Below are positions 1 through 8,291 of a DNA stretch of 64,000 nucleotides, piece by piece (position 1 is the stretch's first letter; each line of letters opens with the position of its first letter). Location of the stretch: contig NZ_CP117522.1 of the NCBI RefSeq assembly GCF_031679605.1, forward strand, positions 8,432,001 to 8,496,000, written 5' to 3'. The notes under the pieces are model-generated. The model worked only from the letters and a program-made list of their open reading frames with translations. It was not told the origin of the DNA and searched no databases. Source of the DNA: Streptomyces luomodiensis (GTDB lineage Bacteria > Actinomycetota > Actinomycetes > Streptomycetales > Streptomycetaceae). Both the position numbers and the translations under genes were made by a program.

Positions 1-696
1 GCGGCCGGTGTCGGCCGGGTCGTTGTCGGTCGGCTCGGTGTCGGCCAGGCCGGTGACCCGCAGGGTGATGTTCAGCCGACCGGACGTCAGCCCGGTGGCC
101 GGATCGCCGGTCCCGGGCAGGATCCTGGGCACGGCGTGGTAGGCGTAGCGGGAGGGACCTCCGAAGACGAACAGATCGCCGGAGGCGAGTTCGAGATCGG
201 TGTACGGCTTGGTGCGGGTCTCGGTGTTGCCGAAGCGGAAGACGCAGCTGTCGCCGATGGTGAGCGAGACCACCGGGGCGGACGACCTCTCGTCCTTGTC
301 CTGGTGCATGCCGAGCTTCGCCTGCGCGTCGTAGAAGTTGATCAGCGCGGTGTCGGGGGTGTACCCGTCACCTGCCGTCTCGTCCTGGTACGCGTCGGCC
401 AGGGCGCGACGGCCCAGCTCGACCAGCCAGTCCGGGAACGCGGCGACCCGGGCGCCGTTCACATCGTCGGCGGTGCGGGTGTACGCGTAGGGCTGCCAGT
501 GCCAGCCGACGCACACCGTCCGCACCGACATGACGCCCCCGCGCGGCAGCCGCGTGTGCCGGATCGGGACGGGGCCGGTGGCCCAGCCCCGGCAGGCGGT
601 GACCAGCTTCCGCTGCTGTCCGAGGGTGAGCCAGCCCGGCACATGGACGGCGCCGGGGGCCACCTCGAGCCGTGGGCGGGGGATCAGGGCGTTCAT
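1..696 (-). CDS. alkB: AlkB-like 2OG-Fe(II) dioxygenase (3' end off the window)
   Basis: This is an alkylated-DNA repair dioxygenase of the AlkB family, which oxidatively removes alkyl groups from bases using Fe(II) and 2-oxoglutarate. The frame is open from the ATG at 694-696 to base 1, so at least 232 residues are present and the C-terminus is missing. Visible motifs are the iron-binding HxD in GMHQDKDE, a downstream RYAYHAV segment supplying the second His, and RLNITLRVTG with the 2-oxoglutarate-binding Arg pair region. It starts 19 bp after the ogt stop on the same strand, so the two look like an ogt-alkB repair operon. The family call is firm; the exact repair substrate is not known. Confidence 0.88.
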   Translation of the reverse strand, partial: MNALIPRPRLEVAPGAVHVPGWLTLGQQRKLVTACRGWATGPVPIRHTRLPRGGVMSVRTVCVGWHWQPYAYTRTADDVNGARVAAFPDWLVELGRRALADAYQDETAGDGYTPDTALINFYDAQAKLGMHQDKDERSSAPVVSLTIGDSCVFRFGNTETRTKPYTDLELASGDLFVFGGPSRYAYHAVPRILPGTGDPATGLTSGRLNITLRVTGLADTEPTDNDPADTGR

Positions 697-715
697 ACGG
701 GGGCTCCGCGAGTGC

Positions 716-1222
716 TCAGGCGGACTGGAGGGCGCCTTCGTGGACCAGGAGGCGCTCCTTGCGCTCCAGTCCGCCCGCGTAGCCGGTCAGCGCGCCACTG
801 GCGCCGATGACACGGTGGCAGGGCCGTACGATCAGCAGCGGATTGCGGCCGATCGCGGTGCCGACGGAGCGGACCGCCGTGCGCGGCGCGCCGATCTGCC
901 GGGCGATGTCGCCGTAGCTGACGGTCGTGCCGTACGGAATGGTCTCCAGCGCCTCCCAGACCCTGCGCTGGAAGTCCGTGCCGCCCACCACGCACTCGAT
1001 GTGGAAGCGGGTGCGCTCGCCGTCGAAGTAGGCGCGCAGCTGGGAGACGATCTCGGTGAACGCCCCGGCGTCCTCGCGCCAGCCGTCCTGGACGACGGCT
1101 CCGCCCTTCTGGCCGGGCACGGACAGGGAAACGAGCGCGGTGCCCCCCGGCGCGGTGGCGGACCGCTCGCCCACCAGCAGCAGCCGGCCGAGCGGGCTGT
1201 CGATCGTCGTGTGGACCGTCAT
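716..1222 (-). CDS. ogt: Methylated-DNA--[protein]-cysteine S-methyltransferase
   Basis: Suicide DNA repair protein that transfers the methyl group from O6-methylguanine to its own cysteine. It has 168 residues, normal for the Ogt/MGMT family. The active-site motif PCHRV lies at residues 134-138 with acceptor Cys135, preceded by the conserved NP of the DNA-binding loop, and [14 protein letters not shown] marks the helix-turn-helix region. I chose the ATG at 1220-1222, which has GAGAGGGA just upstream. The open frame extends to 1309, but the extra N-terminus does not look like this family. alkB follows 19 bp downstream, so both probably share one alkylation-repair transcript. Confidence 0.92.
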   Translation of the reverse strand: MTVHTTIDSPLGRLLLVGERSATAPGGTALVSLSVPGQKGGAVVQDGWREDAGAFTEIVSQLRAYFDGERTRFHIECVVGGTDFQRRVWEALETIPYGTTVSYGDIARQIGAPRTAVRSVGTAIGRNPLLIVRPCHRVIGASGALTGYAGGLERKERLLVHEGALQSA

Positions 1223-1497
1223 GGCGGGTCCCTCTCTTCTCGCCGTTCTGTGGTGCGCGGCTCCCAGCATGCGTCGTCCGGGGACGGAAAGCTGGCGGGA
1301 TTCGGACATGGCGTTTCCCTGCCCGGCACCAGCCTACGCGGGCACGAGGCCGGCCGATCCGCGTACGCCCGTACGGCTCCGGACTCCGGGCTGGTCGCGG
1401 GGAGAGCCGGACCTCGGGAAGCCGGGTTCCGCGTCCGCCCGGCCACGGGCACAATGAGGCGGTTGGACCAACTGACGTCCATGTCAAGGAGGTTCGG

Positions 1498-2400
1498 GTG
1501 AGAACAGCACGCCGCTCCGGGAGACGTCGCCGGCTGATCGCCGCGCTGTCCGGTCTGTTCGTCACGGTCGCCCTCGCATCAGTCGGCACGAGCGCGGCCG
1601 CTTCCTCCGCGCCCACCGCCCCGTCCGGGCCCGGCGCCGCCCCGGCCGCTTCAGCCGCCTCGGCCGTGGAGTCCCTGGGTATCCCGGGCACCGCCTGGAC
1701 CGTGGACGAGCGCACCGGAACGCTGCGGGTCGTCGTCGGTTCCACGGTCCGGGGAGCCGATCTGGCCAGGCTCGACCGTACCGCCGGGCGTTTCGGCGGC
1801 GCCGTCACCGTCGAGCGGCTCGGCGGTCCGCTGCGGACCCTCCTCTCGGGCGGGGACGGGGTCTACTCCGCGGGTCTGCGTTGTTCCGTGGGGGTCAATG
1901 TGCAGAGCGGGGCCTCGTACTACTTCATCACGGCCGGCCACTGCACCGATGGCAGCTCCACCTGGTACACCGGCTCCGGCCTGACCACCCCGGTCGGCCC
2001 GACCACCGGCACCAGCTTCCCGGGCGACGACTACGGCATCGTCCGGTACACCAACACGGCCGTTCCGCACCCCGGCACCGCGGGCACCGTCGACCTCACC
2101 GGAACCGCCACCGCCTACGTCGGCCAGCAGGTCTGCCGCCGCGGGGCCACGACCGGTGTCCAGTGCGGACAGGTCACCGCGCTCAACGCGACCGTCAACT
2201 ACGGCGGCGGTGACATCGTGTACGGCCTGATCCAGACCAACATCTGTGCCGAGCCGGGCGACAGCGGAGGTCCGCTCTACGCGGACGGCAAGATCATCGG
2301 CATTCTCTCGGGCGGCTCCGGGGACTGCGCCTCGGGCGGCACCACCTTCTACCAGCCGATCCAGGAGGTGCTGAGCGCCTACGGCCTCACCGTCTACTGA
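1498..2400 (+). CDS. Streptogrisin-like secreted serine protease precursor (S1 family)
   Basis: Secreted chymotrypsin-fold protease close to streptogrisins A/B of Streptomyces griseus. The 300-residue precursor has an Arg-rich N-region and hydrophobic signal segment (about 12-35), a propeptide to about residue 115, and a mature enzyme probably starting at LSGGDGVYS. The triad is visible: His148 in TAGHC, Asp178 in DDYGIVRY and Ser256 in GDSGGP. Six Cys in the mature part (129, 149, 213, 223, 250, 277) suggest three disulfides. The start is GTG with AAGGAGG at 1486-1492. The propeptide presumably acts as folding chaperone and is removed by autoprocessing, as in the family. A hairpin terminator follows at 2424-2461. 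Confidence 0.93.
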   Translation: MRTARRSGRRRRLIAALSGLFVTVALASVGTSAAASSAPTAPSGPGAAPAASAASAVESLGIPGTAWTVDERTGTLRVVVGSTVRGADLARLDRTAGRFGGAVTVERLGGPLRTLLSGGDGVYSAGLRCSVGVNVQSGASYYFITAGHCTDGSSTWYTGSGLTTPVGPTTGTSFPGDDYGIVRYTNTAVPHPGTAGTVDLTGTATAYVGQQVCRRGATTGVQCGQVTALNATVNYGGGDIVYGLIQTNICAEPGDSGGPLYADGKIIGILSGGSGDCASGGTTFYQPIQEVLSAYGLTVY

Positions 2401-2423
2401 CACCGTCCGACGGCGGGCACGGC

Positions 2424-2461
2424 CACATCCCGCCGGCGGTCCCGGCCCCCGGCGGGATGTG
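2424..2461. terminator. 13-bp hairpin between convergent genes
   Basis: CACATCCCGCCGG (2424-2436) and its exact reverse complement (2449-2461) flank a 12-nt loop. It lies between the stop codons of the protease and the convergent flavoprotein gene, so it can serve both directions. There is no T-run, which is usual in Streptomyces. A further copy of GGCGGGATGTG follows at about 2475. Confidence 0.75.
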
Positions 2462-2523
2462 ACCGTGCGGGTCGGCGGGATGTGGCCGTGCCGCCGACGG
2501 GGCGTGGCCGTGCGCGACCGCCG

Positions 2524-3576
2524 TCACAGGCCGTGGCGACGGTCGCCCAGCACCGCCTCGCAGACCCGCGACTCCGCCGCGGCGGAGAACGCGAGGTCGC
2601 CGCGGGCTCGGGCGGCGACGGCCTGCCGGGTCTCCTCGGCGATCAGGTCGGCGTTGATATGGGCGGCCGCGGTCGCGCCCGCGGCCGCGGCCGCACCGAC
2701 CTGGGCGGCCGGATCGGTGACATTGCCCGCGACCCACACCCCCGGCACGTCGGTGCGGCCGGTCGCGTCGGACGGGATGTGCTCACCGGCGCCACTCGGA
2801 TGCTCCACCGGCCGCAGCCCGAGCGCCGTCAGGAAGCCGGTGCGCGCCACCATCCGGGGCGCGACGGCCAGGGCCTCCCGTTCCACCACGGTGCCGTCGC
2901 TCAACCGCAGACCGGTGAGGCGGTCCCCGACCACCTCCAGGGACGCCACCTCGCCGTCCACCACGCGGATGCCACGGGCGGCCAGCTGCTCCGCCTCCTC
3001 ACCGGACGGCGACGGCATGGTGTGCGAGAAGAACGTGATGTCGTCGCTCCACTGACGGAACAGCAGCGCCTGGTGCACCGACATCGGCCCGCTCGCCAGC
3101 ACCCCGATGGCCTGGTCACGGACCTCCCAGCCGTGGCAGTACGGACAGTGCAGCACATCCCGGCCCCACCGGGACCGCAGCCCCGCGACGTCCGGCAGCT
3201 CGTCGACCAGTCCGGTGGCCAGCAGCAGCCGGCGCGCCCGGACGGCCCGGCCGTCGGTCAGGGTCACCCGGAACCCGGTCTCCTCGCGGATCACCTCACC
3301 GACCTCGCCGGACACCACCTGACCGCCATAGCCGCGGACCTCGGCCCGGCCCCGCTCCACCAGCTCGGCCGGCCGCATCCCGTCCCGGGCCAGCAGTCCG
3401 TGCACCCCCGAAGCCGGGGCGTTGCGCGGGTTTCCCGCGTCGATCACCACCACCGACCGCCGCGCCCGGGTCAGCATCAGCGCCCCGCTCAGTCCCGCGG
3501 CACCACCGCCGATCACCACCACGTCATAGCCGTTCTTCAGCTCGTCGATCACCTCGACCACCTCCACGGCAACCAT
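2524..3576 (-). CDS. Thioredoxin-reductase-like FAD/NAD(P) oxidoreductase
   Basis: FAD-dependent pyridine-nucleotide oxidoreductase of the low-Mr thioredoxin reductase fold, about 350 residues. GGGAAG at residues 23-28 binds FAD. CPYC at 144-147 is the candidate redox disulfide, and the segment around 185-200 resembles a nucleotide-binding region. GVWVAGNVTD near the C-terminus is the second FAD motif. The CPYCHGW version is common in actinobacterial paralogues and differs from the CATC of true TrxB, so the partner is unknown; a dithiol oxidase role is an alternative. The start is uncertain: ATG at 3574-3576 has a weak RBS, whereas GTG at 3550-3552 has GGAGG nine nt upstream. It lies 50 bp after the exporter permease gene on the same strand. 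Confidence 0.83.
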   Translation of the reverse strand: MVAVEVVEVIDELKNGYDVVVIGGGAAGLSGALMLTRARRSVVVIDAGNPRNAPASGVHGLLARDGMRPAELVERGRAEVRGYGGQVVSGEVGEVIREETGFRVTLTDGRAVRARRLLLATGLVDELPDVAGLRSRWGRDVLHCPYCHGWEVRDQAIGVLASGPMSVHQALLFRQWSDDITFFSHTMPSPSGEEAEQLAARGIRVVDGEVASLEVVGDRLTGLRLSDGTVVEREALAVAPRMVARTGFLTALGLRPVEHPSGAGEHIPSDATGRTDVPGVWVAGNVTDPAAQVGAAAAAGATAAAHINADLIAEETRQAVAARARGDLAFSAAAESRVCEAVLGDRRHGL

Positions 3577-3626
3577 GCGAGCCTGCCGCGCGAAAGCGCG
3601 AAGCGTGTTGCCGGTACGGCAAAAAA

Positions 3627-4406
3627 TCACCTGGTGGTGCTGTTGAACAGCGAACGCGACCAGACGTAGCCGATCACGGTGATGCCCACGCACCAGGCGA
3701 GCGAGACCCAGCCGCTGGAGCCGATCTCCGAACCGGTGAGCAGCCCGCGCAGCGTCTCGGTCATCGGCGTGAACGGCTGGTTCTGGGCGAACCAGCGCAG
3801 GCCCGGGGCCATCGAGTCGGCCGGCACGAACGCCGAGCCGAGGAACGGCAGGAACTGGATGAGCAGCGGCTTGTTGCTCGCGGACTCGACCGTCTTGGAG
3901 ATCAGGCCGAGGGCCGCCGACAGCCAGGCCACGGCGAACGCGATGGCCGCGATCAGCCCGGCCGCCGCCAGCCACTCGAGGGGGTCGGCGTCCGGCCGGA
4001 AGCCGAGCGCGAGTGCCGCCCCCACCACCAGGACCAGGCTCACCACCGTGGTGATGACACTGCCGATGACATGGCCCGTCATGAACGACGAGCGTGTGAT
4101 GTTCATGGTGCGGAAGCGGTTGATGATGCCCTCGGTCATGTCCTGGCAGACCGCGATCGAGGTGGACATGGCCCCGGCCGCCACGCCCATGATGATGACG
4201 CCGGGCGTCAGATACTCCAGATACGCGTCCCGGCCGCCGCCCAGGCCGGCGCCGATCGAGTCCCCGAAGGCGTACACGAACAGCAGCAGCATCAGGATGG
4301 GCATCATGGCCGGGCCCAGGGACACGGCGGGATAGCGCAGGGCGTGCTTCAGGTTGCGCCGCAGCATCGTCTTCGAGTCGTGCACGGCGTGGGCGAGGGT
4401 GCTCAT
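3627..4406 (-). CDS. ABC-2 type transporter permease (DrrB-like)
   Basis: Membrane subunit of an ABC-2 exporter, 259 residues, with about six hydrophobic segments. The sequence LTPGVIIMGVAAGAM and the conserved TPMTETLRGLL near the C-terminus are typical of daunorubicin-resistance DrrB proteins. The ATG at 4404-4406 overlaps the TGA of the ATPase gene by four bases, so the subunits are translationally coupled and surely work together. The substrate cannot be read from the sequence; drugs or lipids are common for this family. The frame is open further upstream, but that part is only a shadow of the ATPase gene. Confidence 0.9.
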   Translation of the reverse strand: MSTLAHAVHDSKTMLRRNLKHALRYPAVSLGPAMMPILMLLLFVYAFGDSIGAGLGGGRDAYLEYLTPGVIIMGVAAGAMSTSIAVCQDMTEGIINRFRTMNITRSSFMTGHVIGSVITTVVSLVLVVGAALALGFRPDADPLEWLAAAGLIAAIAFAVAWLSAALGLISKTVESASNKPLLIQFLPFLGSAFVPADSMAPGLRWFAQNQPFTPMTETLRGLLTGSEIGSSGWVSLAWCVGITVIGYVWSRSLFNSTTR

Positions 4407-5401
4407 CGCGGGGTCTCCTTGGTGTGAAGGGCGGTGCCGGTGCTGCCGTCGCCGGTCAGGGCGAGGAACACGTCGTCCAGGTCGGGGGTGTGCACGGAGA
4501 AGGCGGCGGCCCGGCTGCCGGCGGCGTCGAGCCGGCCGAGCAGGGCGCGCAGCGCGTCGACGCCGGCGTCGCCCGCCACGCGCAGGGCGAGGTTCTCGTC
4601 GTCGCGGGCCGCGCCGGGGAAGGCGTCGGCCGCGCGCTCGAACTCGGCGATGTCGTCGAAGCGCAGCCGTACATGGCTGCCGGGGATCCGCGCCTTGAGT
4701 TCGTCGGCGGTGCCCTCGGCGACGATCCGGCCGCCGTCGAGCACGGCGATCCGGTCGGCCAACTGGTCGGCCTCTTCCAGGTACTGGGTGGTGAGGAAGA
4801 CGGTGACACCGCCCGCGACCAGTGAGCGAACCGTCTCCCACATGGTGCGGCGGCTGCGCGGGTCGAGCCCGGTCGTCGGCTCGTCCAGGAAGATCACCTT
4901 CGGGTCGCCGACCAGTGTCATGGCGATGTCGAGCCGGCGCCGCATACCGCCGGAGAAGGTCGCGGCCCGCTGGTGCGCGACGTCCGCGATGCCGAACCGC
5001 TCCAGCAACTCCTGTGCGCGGGAGCGCCCTTCCCGCTTGCCGAGGCGCAGCAGATCGGCCATCAGGAGCAGGTTCTCCTCGGCGGTGAGCAGGTCGTCGA
5101 GCGCGGCGAACTGCCCGGTGACGCCGATCGCGGCGCGCACCCCGTCCGGGGAGGTGGCGACGTCGTGGCCCGCGACCTGGGCCTGTCCGCCGTCGGCGGC
5201 GATGAGCGTGGACAGGATCCGCACGGTGGTGGTCTTGCCGGCGCCGTTCGGCCCGAGCAGCGCGAACACGGACCCGGCCGGGATGCGCAGATCGATGCCG
5301 TCGAGCACGGTCTTGTCGCCGTAGGACTTGCGCAGATCGGCAGTGGAGACGGCGGGGGCGGCGGCCGCGTTGATGGATGTGGGCATGACAGATGAACGCA
5401 T
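4403..5401 (-). CDS. ABC transporter ATP-binding protein (DrrA-like)
   Basis: Nucleotide-binding subunit of the exporter, 332 residues. Walker A GPNGAGKT is at 50-57, the ABC signature FSGGMRRR at 149-156 and Walker B IFLDEPTTGLD at about 170-180, followed by the switch region TTQYLEEAD. The C-terminal hundred residues match the extra domain of DrrA-type drug-resistance ATPases. The ATG at 5399-5401 is preceded by GGGAGGG; a second Met five codons later is less well placed. The gene sits between the DUF4097 gene (71 bp upstream) and its overlapping permease, suggesting one operon headed by the RHH regulator. Confidence 0.92.
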   Translation of the reverse strand: MRSSVMPTSINAAAAPAVSTADLRKSYGDKTVLDGIDLRIPAGSVFALLGPNGAGKTTTVRILSTLIAADGGQAQVAGHDVATSPDGVRAAIGVTGQFAALDDLLTAEENLLLMADLLRLGKREGRSRAQELLERFGIADVAHQRAATFSGGMRRRLDIAMTLVGDPKVIFLDEPTTGLDPRSRRTMWETVRSLVAGGVTVFLTTQYLEEADQLADRIAVLDGGRIVAEGTADELKARIPGSHVRLRFDDIAEFERAADAFPGAARDDENLALRVAGDAGVDALRALLGRLDAAGSRAAAFSVHTPDLDDVFLALTGDGSTGTALHTKETPR

Positions 5402-5472
5402 GGAGCCCTCCCGTTGAAGGCTGAAGGGGCGTGTGGAGTGGGGTGGCGTGGGCGAGCCGGCGGGATCGGCGC

Positions 5473-6315
5473 TCAGGGCCGGGCGCGGCGCACGTCGATG
5501 TTGCCCCAGCGGGTCCGGGCGCGGACCGTGACGGTGTCCTCGGTCTCCGCCGGGGGTGCGGTGTCGGCGAGGGAGTTGCGCACCTGCCCGCGCTCGGAGG
5601 CGGCGTCGAGCCAGGCGGCGGTGCCCTCGCGGATGCCGACCTCGATCGCGCCGTAGGAGGTCTCCAGTTGGACCGTGCCGCAGGCGACGTCGGCGACCCG
5701 AAGGGCGCCGTGGGCAGTGGTCGCGGTCACCGAGCTCTCGGCGCGCTCGATGTCGATGTCGCCATGGGCGCCGCTCACCCGCAGGTCGCCGGTCGCGGCG
5801 GCGACGGCCGTGTTGCCGTGCGAGTTCTTCAGGACGGCGGGGCCGTCGACGACGCCGAGGCGCAGGCTGCCGAAGCTGGTGGTGACCTCCGCCGTGCCCT
5901 CGATCCGGTCGACGGTGATCGAGCTGTGGGCGGCGGTCAGCCGGAGCGGCCCGGTCGTGTCGAGGCGGACGTCACCGGACGAGGTCTTCATCCGGACCTC
6001 GCCGAGCCGGCCCTCGCCGAGCACCTGGACCACGGAGCCGGTCATGTCGACGCGCGAGTCCGTGGGCAGGTCGACCGTCACATCGACGGCGCCGGAGGGC
6101 CCGACGAGGCGGCGCAGCTTCGTCCTGACGGTCAGGACGCCACTCGCGTACGAGACCTCGGTCTGCTCGGCGGCCCGTACGTCCTTGTCCCGCTTCGGGT
6201 CGCGGGGCCGCACCTCGACCACCGTGTCCAGGCGGTCGCTCGCGGTGAAGCGGAGCGAACCGGCGTCCACGCGGGCGGTGACCGAAATCGGTTCGGGAGT
6301 GTCGAAAGAAGGCAT
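5473..6315 (-). CDS. DUF4097 domain protein (beta-repeat, adhesin-like)
   Basis: A 280-residue protein made of repeated short beta-strand units such as SSGDVRLD, SFGSLRLG, AHGDIDIE, AHGALRVA and SYGAIEVG. This is the beta-helix-like pattern of DUF4097 (putative adhesin) proteins. There is no signal peptide or membrane segment, so it is probably cytoplasmic. The ATG at 6313-6315 has GAGGACGG upstream. In actinomycetes these genes often sit beside DrrAB-type exporters and a small DNA-binding protein, as here. No enzymatic residues can be recognised and the function is unknown; a sensing or scaffold role with the exporter is only a guess. Confidence 0.85.
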   Translation of the reverse strand: MPSFDTPEPISVTARVDAGSLRFTASDRLDTVVEVRPRDPKRDKDVRAAEQTEVSYASGVLTVRTKLRRLVGPSGAVDVTVDLPTDSRVDMTGSVVQVLGEGRLGEVRMKTSSGDVRLDTTGPLRLTAAHSSITVDRIEGTAEVTTSFGSLRLGVVDGPAVLKNSHGNTAVAAATGDLRVSGAHGDIDIERAESSVTATTAHGALRVADVACGTVQLETSYGAIEVGIREGTAAWLDAASERGQVRNSLADTAPPAETEDTVTVRARTRWGNIDVRRARP

Positions 6316-6410
6316 GGCTGTACCGTCCTCATGGGTCCTTGGGGCGTCCCCGCTGGTGGGACGTGGTGTGGGTGAAGTGCCGTTCTCTTGTGGCGCGGGC
6401 GCGGACGCGG

Positions 6411-6932
6411 TCAGCGCACCCAGCCCGTGAAGCTCTGTCCGACGGTGCGGGTCCTCTCCGTCGTCGTACGCGGCCGCGTGCCACCGTCGACCGCGGCCGA
6501 CACGGCCCGCACCAGCCACGCGTTGACCGACAGGCCCTCGCGGCTCGCGGCCTCCTCGGCGCGCGCCTTGAGGTGGGCCGGCAGCCGCAGATTGACGCGG
6601 GCGGTGCCACCCTCGTCGCCTTCGGCGGGCACCTGGGCCTTGGGCGGTTCGACGGGCGCGGCGGCCGCTTCGGCGGGGCCGCCGTCGGCGGGCGGCGGCG
6701 TCACCACGAAGTCGGGGTCGAGTCCGCGCAGCCGTACGTCGACCGAGCCGGGGGCGAGTTCGCGGGTGATCTCGTCCATAGCGGCGGAGAGCACGTTGAG
6801 CATGGTCAGACGGGTCGCCGACTCCAGAGGAGCGGTGAGCCGCTCGGCCAGCTCGCGGGCGTCTTCCCCGCCGGCTTCGGCGGCCACCGCCAGTTCGCGG
6901 CGAAGGTTGTCGACATACGGGGTGAGGTCCAT
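6411..6932 (-). CDS. Ribbon-helix-helix (HicB/Arc-type) DNA-binding regulator
   Basis: A 173-residue protein with a ribbon-helix-helix domain at about 111-148 (strand ARVNLRLPAHL, then two helices ending NAWLVRAVSAAV). An alpha-helical N-terminal domain and an Ala/Pro-rich linker (80-108) precede it. RHH proteins bind as dimers to short repeated boxes, often cooperatively. Strikingly, the start codon and upstream DNA carry a phased array of TGGCGCCA-like palindromes (6932-6983 and 7064-7160), the likely operator of this protein. It heads the DUF4097/ABC exporter set, which I infer it represses together with itself. No toxin partner is visible, so a toxin-antitoxin role is not supported. Confidence 0.86.
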   Translation of the reverse strand: MDLTPYVDNLRRELAVAAEAGGEDARELAERLTAPLESATRLTMLNVLSAAMDEITRELAPGSVDVRLRGLDPDFVVTPPPADGGPAEAAAAPVEPPKAQVPAEGDEGGTARVNLRLPAHLKARAEEAASREGLSVNAWLVRAVSAAVDGGTRPRTTTERTRTVGQSFTGWVR

Positions 6933-6983
6933 GACGCCATGATGGCACCACAATGGCGCCACTCGCAAGTCCGAGTGGCGTCT
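6932..6983. promoter_or_regulatory. Proximal operator boxes of the RHH gene
   Basis: Boxes TGACGCCA (6932), TGGCACCA (6943) and TGGCGCCA (6954) start exactly 11 bp apart. A 9-bp inverted repeat, CGCCACTCG (6957-6965) and CGAGTGGCG (6972-6980), follows. The first box overlaps the RHH start codon. The phasing of one helical turn suggests cooperative dimer binding. Binding by the neighbouring RHH protein is inference. Confidence 0.6.
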
Positions 6984-7063
6984 TGCTGGCAGTGGGCGTG
7001 GGTGATTGTCGCCCTGACCCGCTCTGACCTGCGGAAATGTGGAGAGGTCAACCTGGGGCAGGG

Positions 7064-7160
7064 TGGCGCCAGGTGTGCCCATGCGCCTTCGAGGGCGCGA
7101 GATGGTGCCAGCGCGGCACCGTATGGCGCCAAACGGTGCCACCCGGTGCCCGTGGTGCTG
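7064..7160. promoter_or_regulatory. Distal helically phased operator array
   Basis: TGGTGCCA (7103), CGGCACCG (7114), TGGCGCCA (7124), CGGTGCCA (7134) and CGGTGCCC (7144) begin 11, 10, 10 and 10 bp apart. An exact TGGCGCCA at 7064 and weaker boxes at 7074, 7092 and 7153 extend the series. The array sits upstream of a possible minus-strand promoter for the RHH gene (TTGACC near 7046-7051). The 406-bp gene-free stretch from 6933 to 7338 holds this array, the proximal boxes and the merR promoter. Confidence 0.6.
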
Positions 7161-7297
7161 CCGCGCACGGTCCCGGCCCGTGGGCCAGGGCCTGCCACAC
7201 TGGGCACCCAGGGGACATGAGCGGTGCGACGGCGGTGGCCATGCGGAGCCGGTTCCCGCGCGCCCGGTATGGGCGGCCGGGGCTCTCCGCCGTCCTG

Positions 7298-7328
7298 TTG
7301 ACCCTCACACCGTGTCAGGCGCTGAACT
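7298..7328 (+). promoter_or_regulatory. MerR-type promoter/operator with 19-bp spacer
   Basis: A -35 like TTGACC (7298-7303) and a weak -10 like TGAACT (7323-7328) are separated by 19 bp, the hallmark of MerR-controlled promoters. The spacer holds the dyad CCTCACAC-c-GTGTCAGG (7303-7319), with one mismatched pair. Transcription would begin only a few bases before the merR ATG at 7339, giving a nearly leaderless mRNA. Autoregulation is inferred. Confidence 0.65.
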
Positions 7329-7338
7329 CGGAGACACC

Positions 7339-8163
7339 ATGTTCACCATCGGAGACTTCGCCCGGCACGGCCGTGTCTCGGTCCGGATGCTGCGTCACTA
7401 CGACGCCACCGGACTGCTGCGCCCGGCCCATGTCGACCCCGCCACCGGCTACCGGTACTACTCGGCCGCCCAGCTCAGCCGCCTGAACCGGGTCATCGCG
7501 CTCAAAGAGCTCGGCTTCACCCTCCAGCAGGTGCGGGCCATCGTGGACGAGAAGGTCGGCACCGAGGAGCTGCGCGGCATGCTCCGGTTGCGGCGGGCCG
7601 AGCTGGCGGCCGCGGCGGCCGCCGCGGCGGCACGGCTGGTACAGGTCGAGGCGAGGCTCCGGTCGATCGAGAGCGAGGGACACATGCCCACGAACGACGT
7701 CGTCATCAAGAAGGTCCCGGCGGTGCGGGTGGCGGAGCTCACCGCGACCGCCGCCAGTTTCGAACCCCAGGAGATCGGCCCGGTCATCTCCCCCCTCTAC
7801 GACGAGCTGTTCCGGCGCCTCGACGCGGCGGGCATCACCCCGACGGGCCCCGGTGTCGCCTATTACGAGGACGCCCCGGACGGCGGCGGCGCCATCACCG
7901 TCCACGCCGCCGTCCAGGTCTCCGCCCCGCTCCGGGAAGGAGACGACATCCGGGTCCTCGACCTGCCGCCGGTCGAGCGGGCCGCGACCATCGTCCACCG
8001 CGGCCCGATGGACACCGTGGTGCCCACGGCCCAGGCCCTGGCCCGCTGGATCGACGGCAACGGCTACCGGTCGGCCGGCTATCCCCGGGAGATCAGCCTG
8101 GAGTGCCCCGAGGACCGCGAGGAGTGGGTGACGGAACTCCAGGCACCGGTGGTCGAGGTCTGA
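7339..8163 (+). CDS. MerR-family regulator with GyrI-like effector domain
   Basis: A 274-residue transcription factor. Residues 1-70 form the MerR winged helix (MFTIGDFARHGRVSVRMLRHY, GYRYYSAAQL). A helical linker to about 115 includes an Ala run. Residues about 120-274 match the GyrI-like/BmrR effector-binding domain, which binds small, often cationic drugs. GGAG lies five bases before the ATG at 7339. The gene appears to control itself through the 19-bp-spacer promoter in front of it, and a 16-bp-stem terminator follows. No obvious efflux target is adjacent, so its regulon is unknown. The frame is open from 7039, but that extension is not protein-like. Confidence 0.9.
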   Translation: MFTIGDFARHGRVSVRMLRHYDATGLLRPAHVDPATGYRYYSAAQLSRLNRVIALKELGFTLQQVRAIVDEKVGTEELRGMLRLRRAELAAAAAAAAARLVQVEARLRSIESEGHMPTNDVVIKKVPAVRVAELTATAASFEPQEIGPVISPLYDELFRRLDAAGITPTGPGVAYYEDAPDGGGAITVHAAVQVSAPLREGDDIRVLDLPPVERAATIVHRGPMDTVVPTAQALARWIDGNGYRSAGYPREISLECPEDREEWVTELQAPVVEV

Positions 8164-8183
8164 CCGCCGGCCCATGACCCGAC

Positions 8184-8217
8184 GGCGGCCGCTCGCCGGA
8201 CCCGGCGAGCGGCCGCC
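8184..8217 (+). terminator. 16-bp inverted repeat terminator after merR
   Basis: GGCGGCCGCTCGCCGG (8184-8199) and its exact reverse complement (8202-8217) form a very stable hairpin 20 bp after the merR stop. There is no T-run, as usual in Streptomyces. It insulates the next small gene. Confidence 0.8.
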
Positions 8218-8291
8218 CCCGTGTCGTCGCGCTGCCGGTACGCCTCCCGGCTGACGCTTCCCGCCCGAACGGTTTCTCTAGAATCGATCTC

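Noticed and set aside
3608..3622. TTGCCG-GTA-CGGCAA hairpin next to an A-run as a terminator of the exporter operon
   Set aside because: For minus-strand transcription the T-run comes before the hairpin, on the wrong side, so it is not a standard terminator.
3577..3975. Longer start for the thioredoxin-reductase-like protein
   Set aside because: The upstream part overlaps the permease gene in another frame and has shadow-type composition; the FAD motif begins about 20 residues after the chosen start.
6411..6932. HicB antitoxin of a HicAB toxin-antitoxin pair
   Set aside because: No small HicA-like toxin frame lies next to it; the N-terminal domain and operator array suggest a plain regulator.
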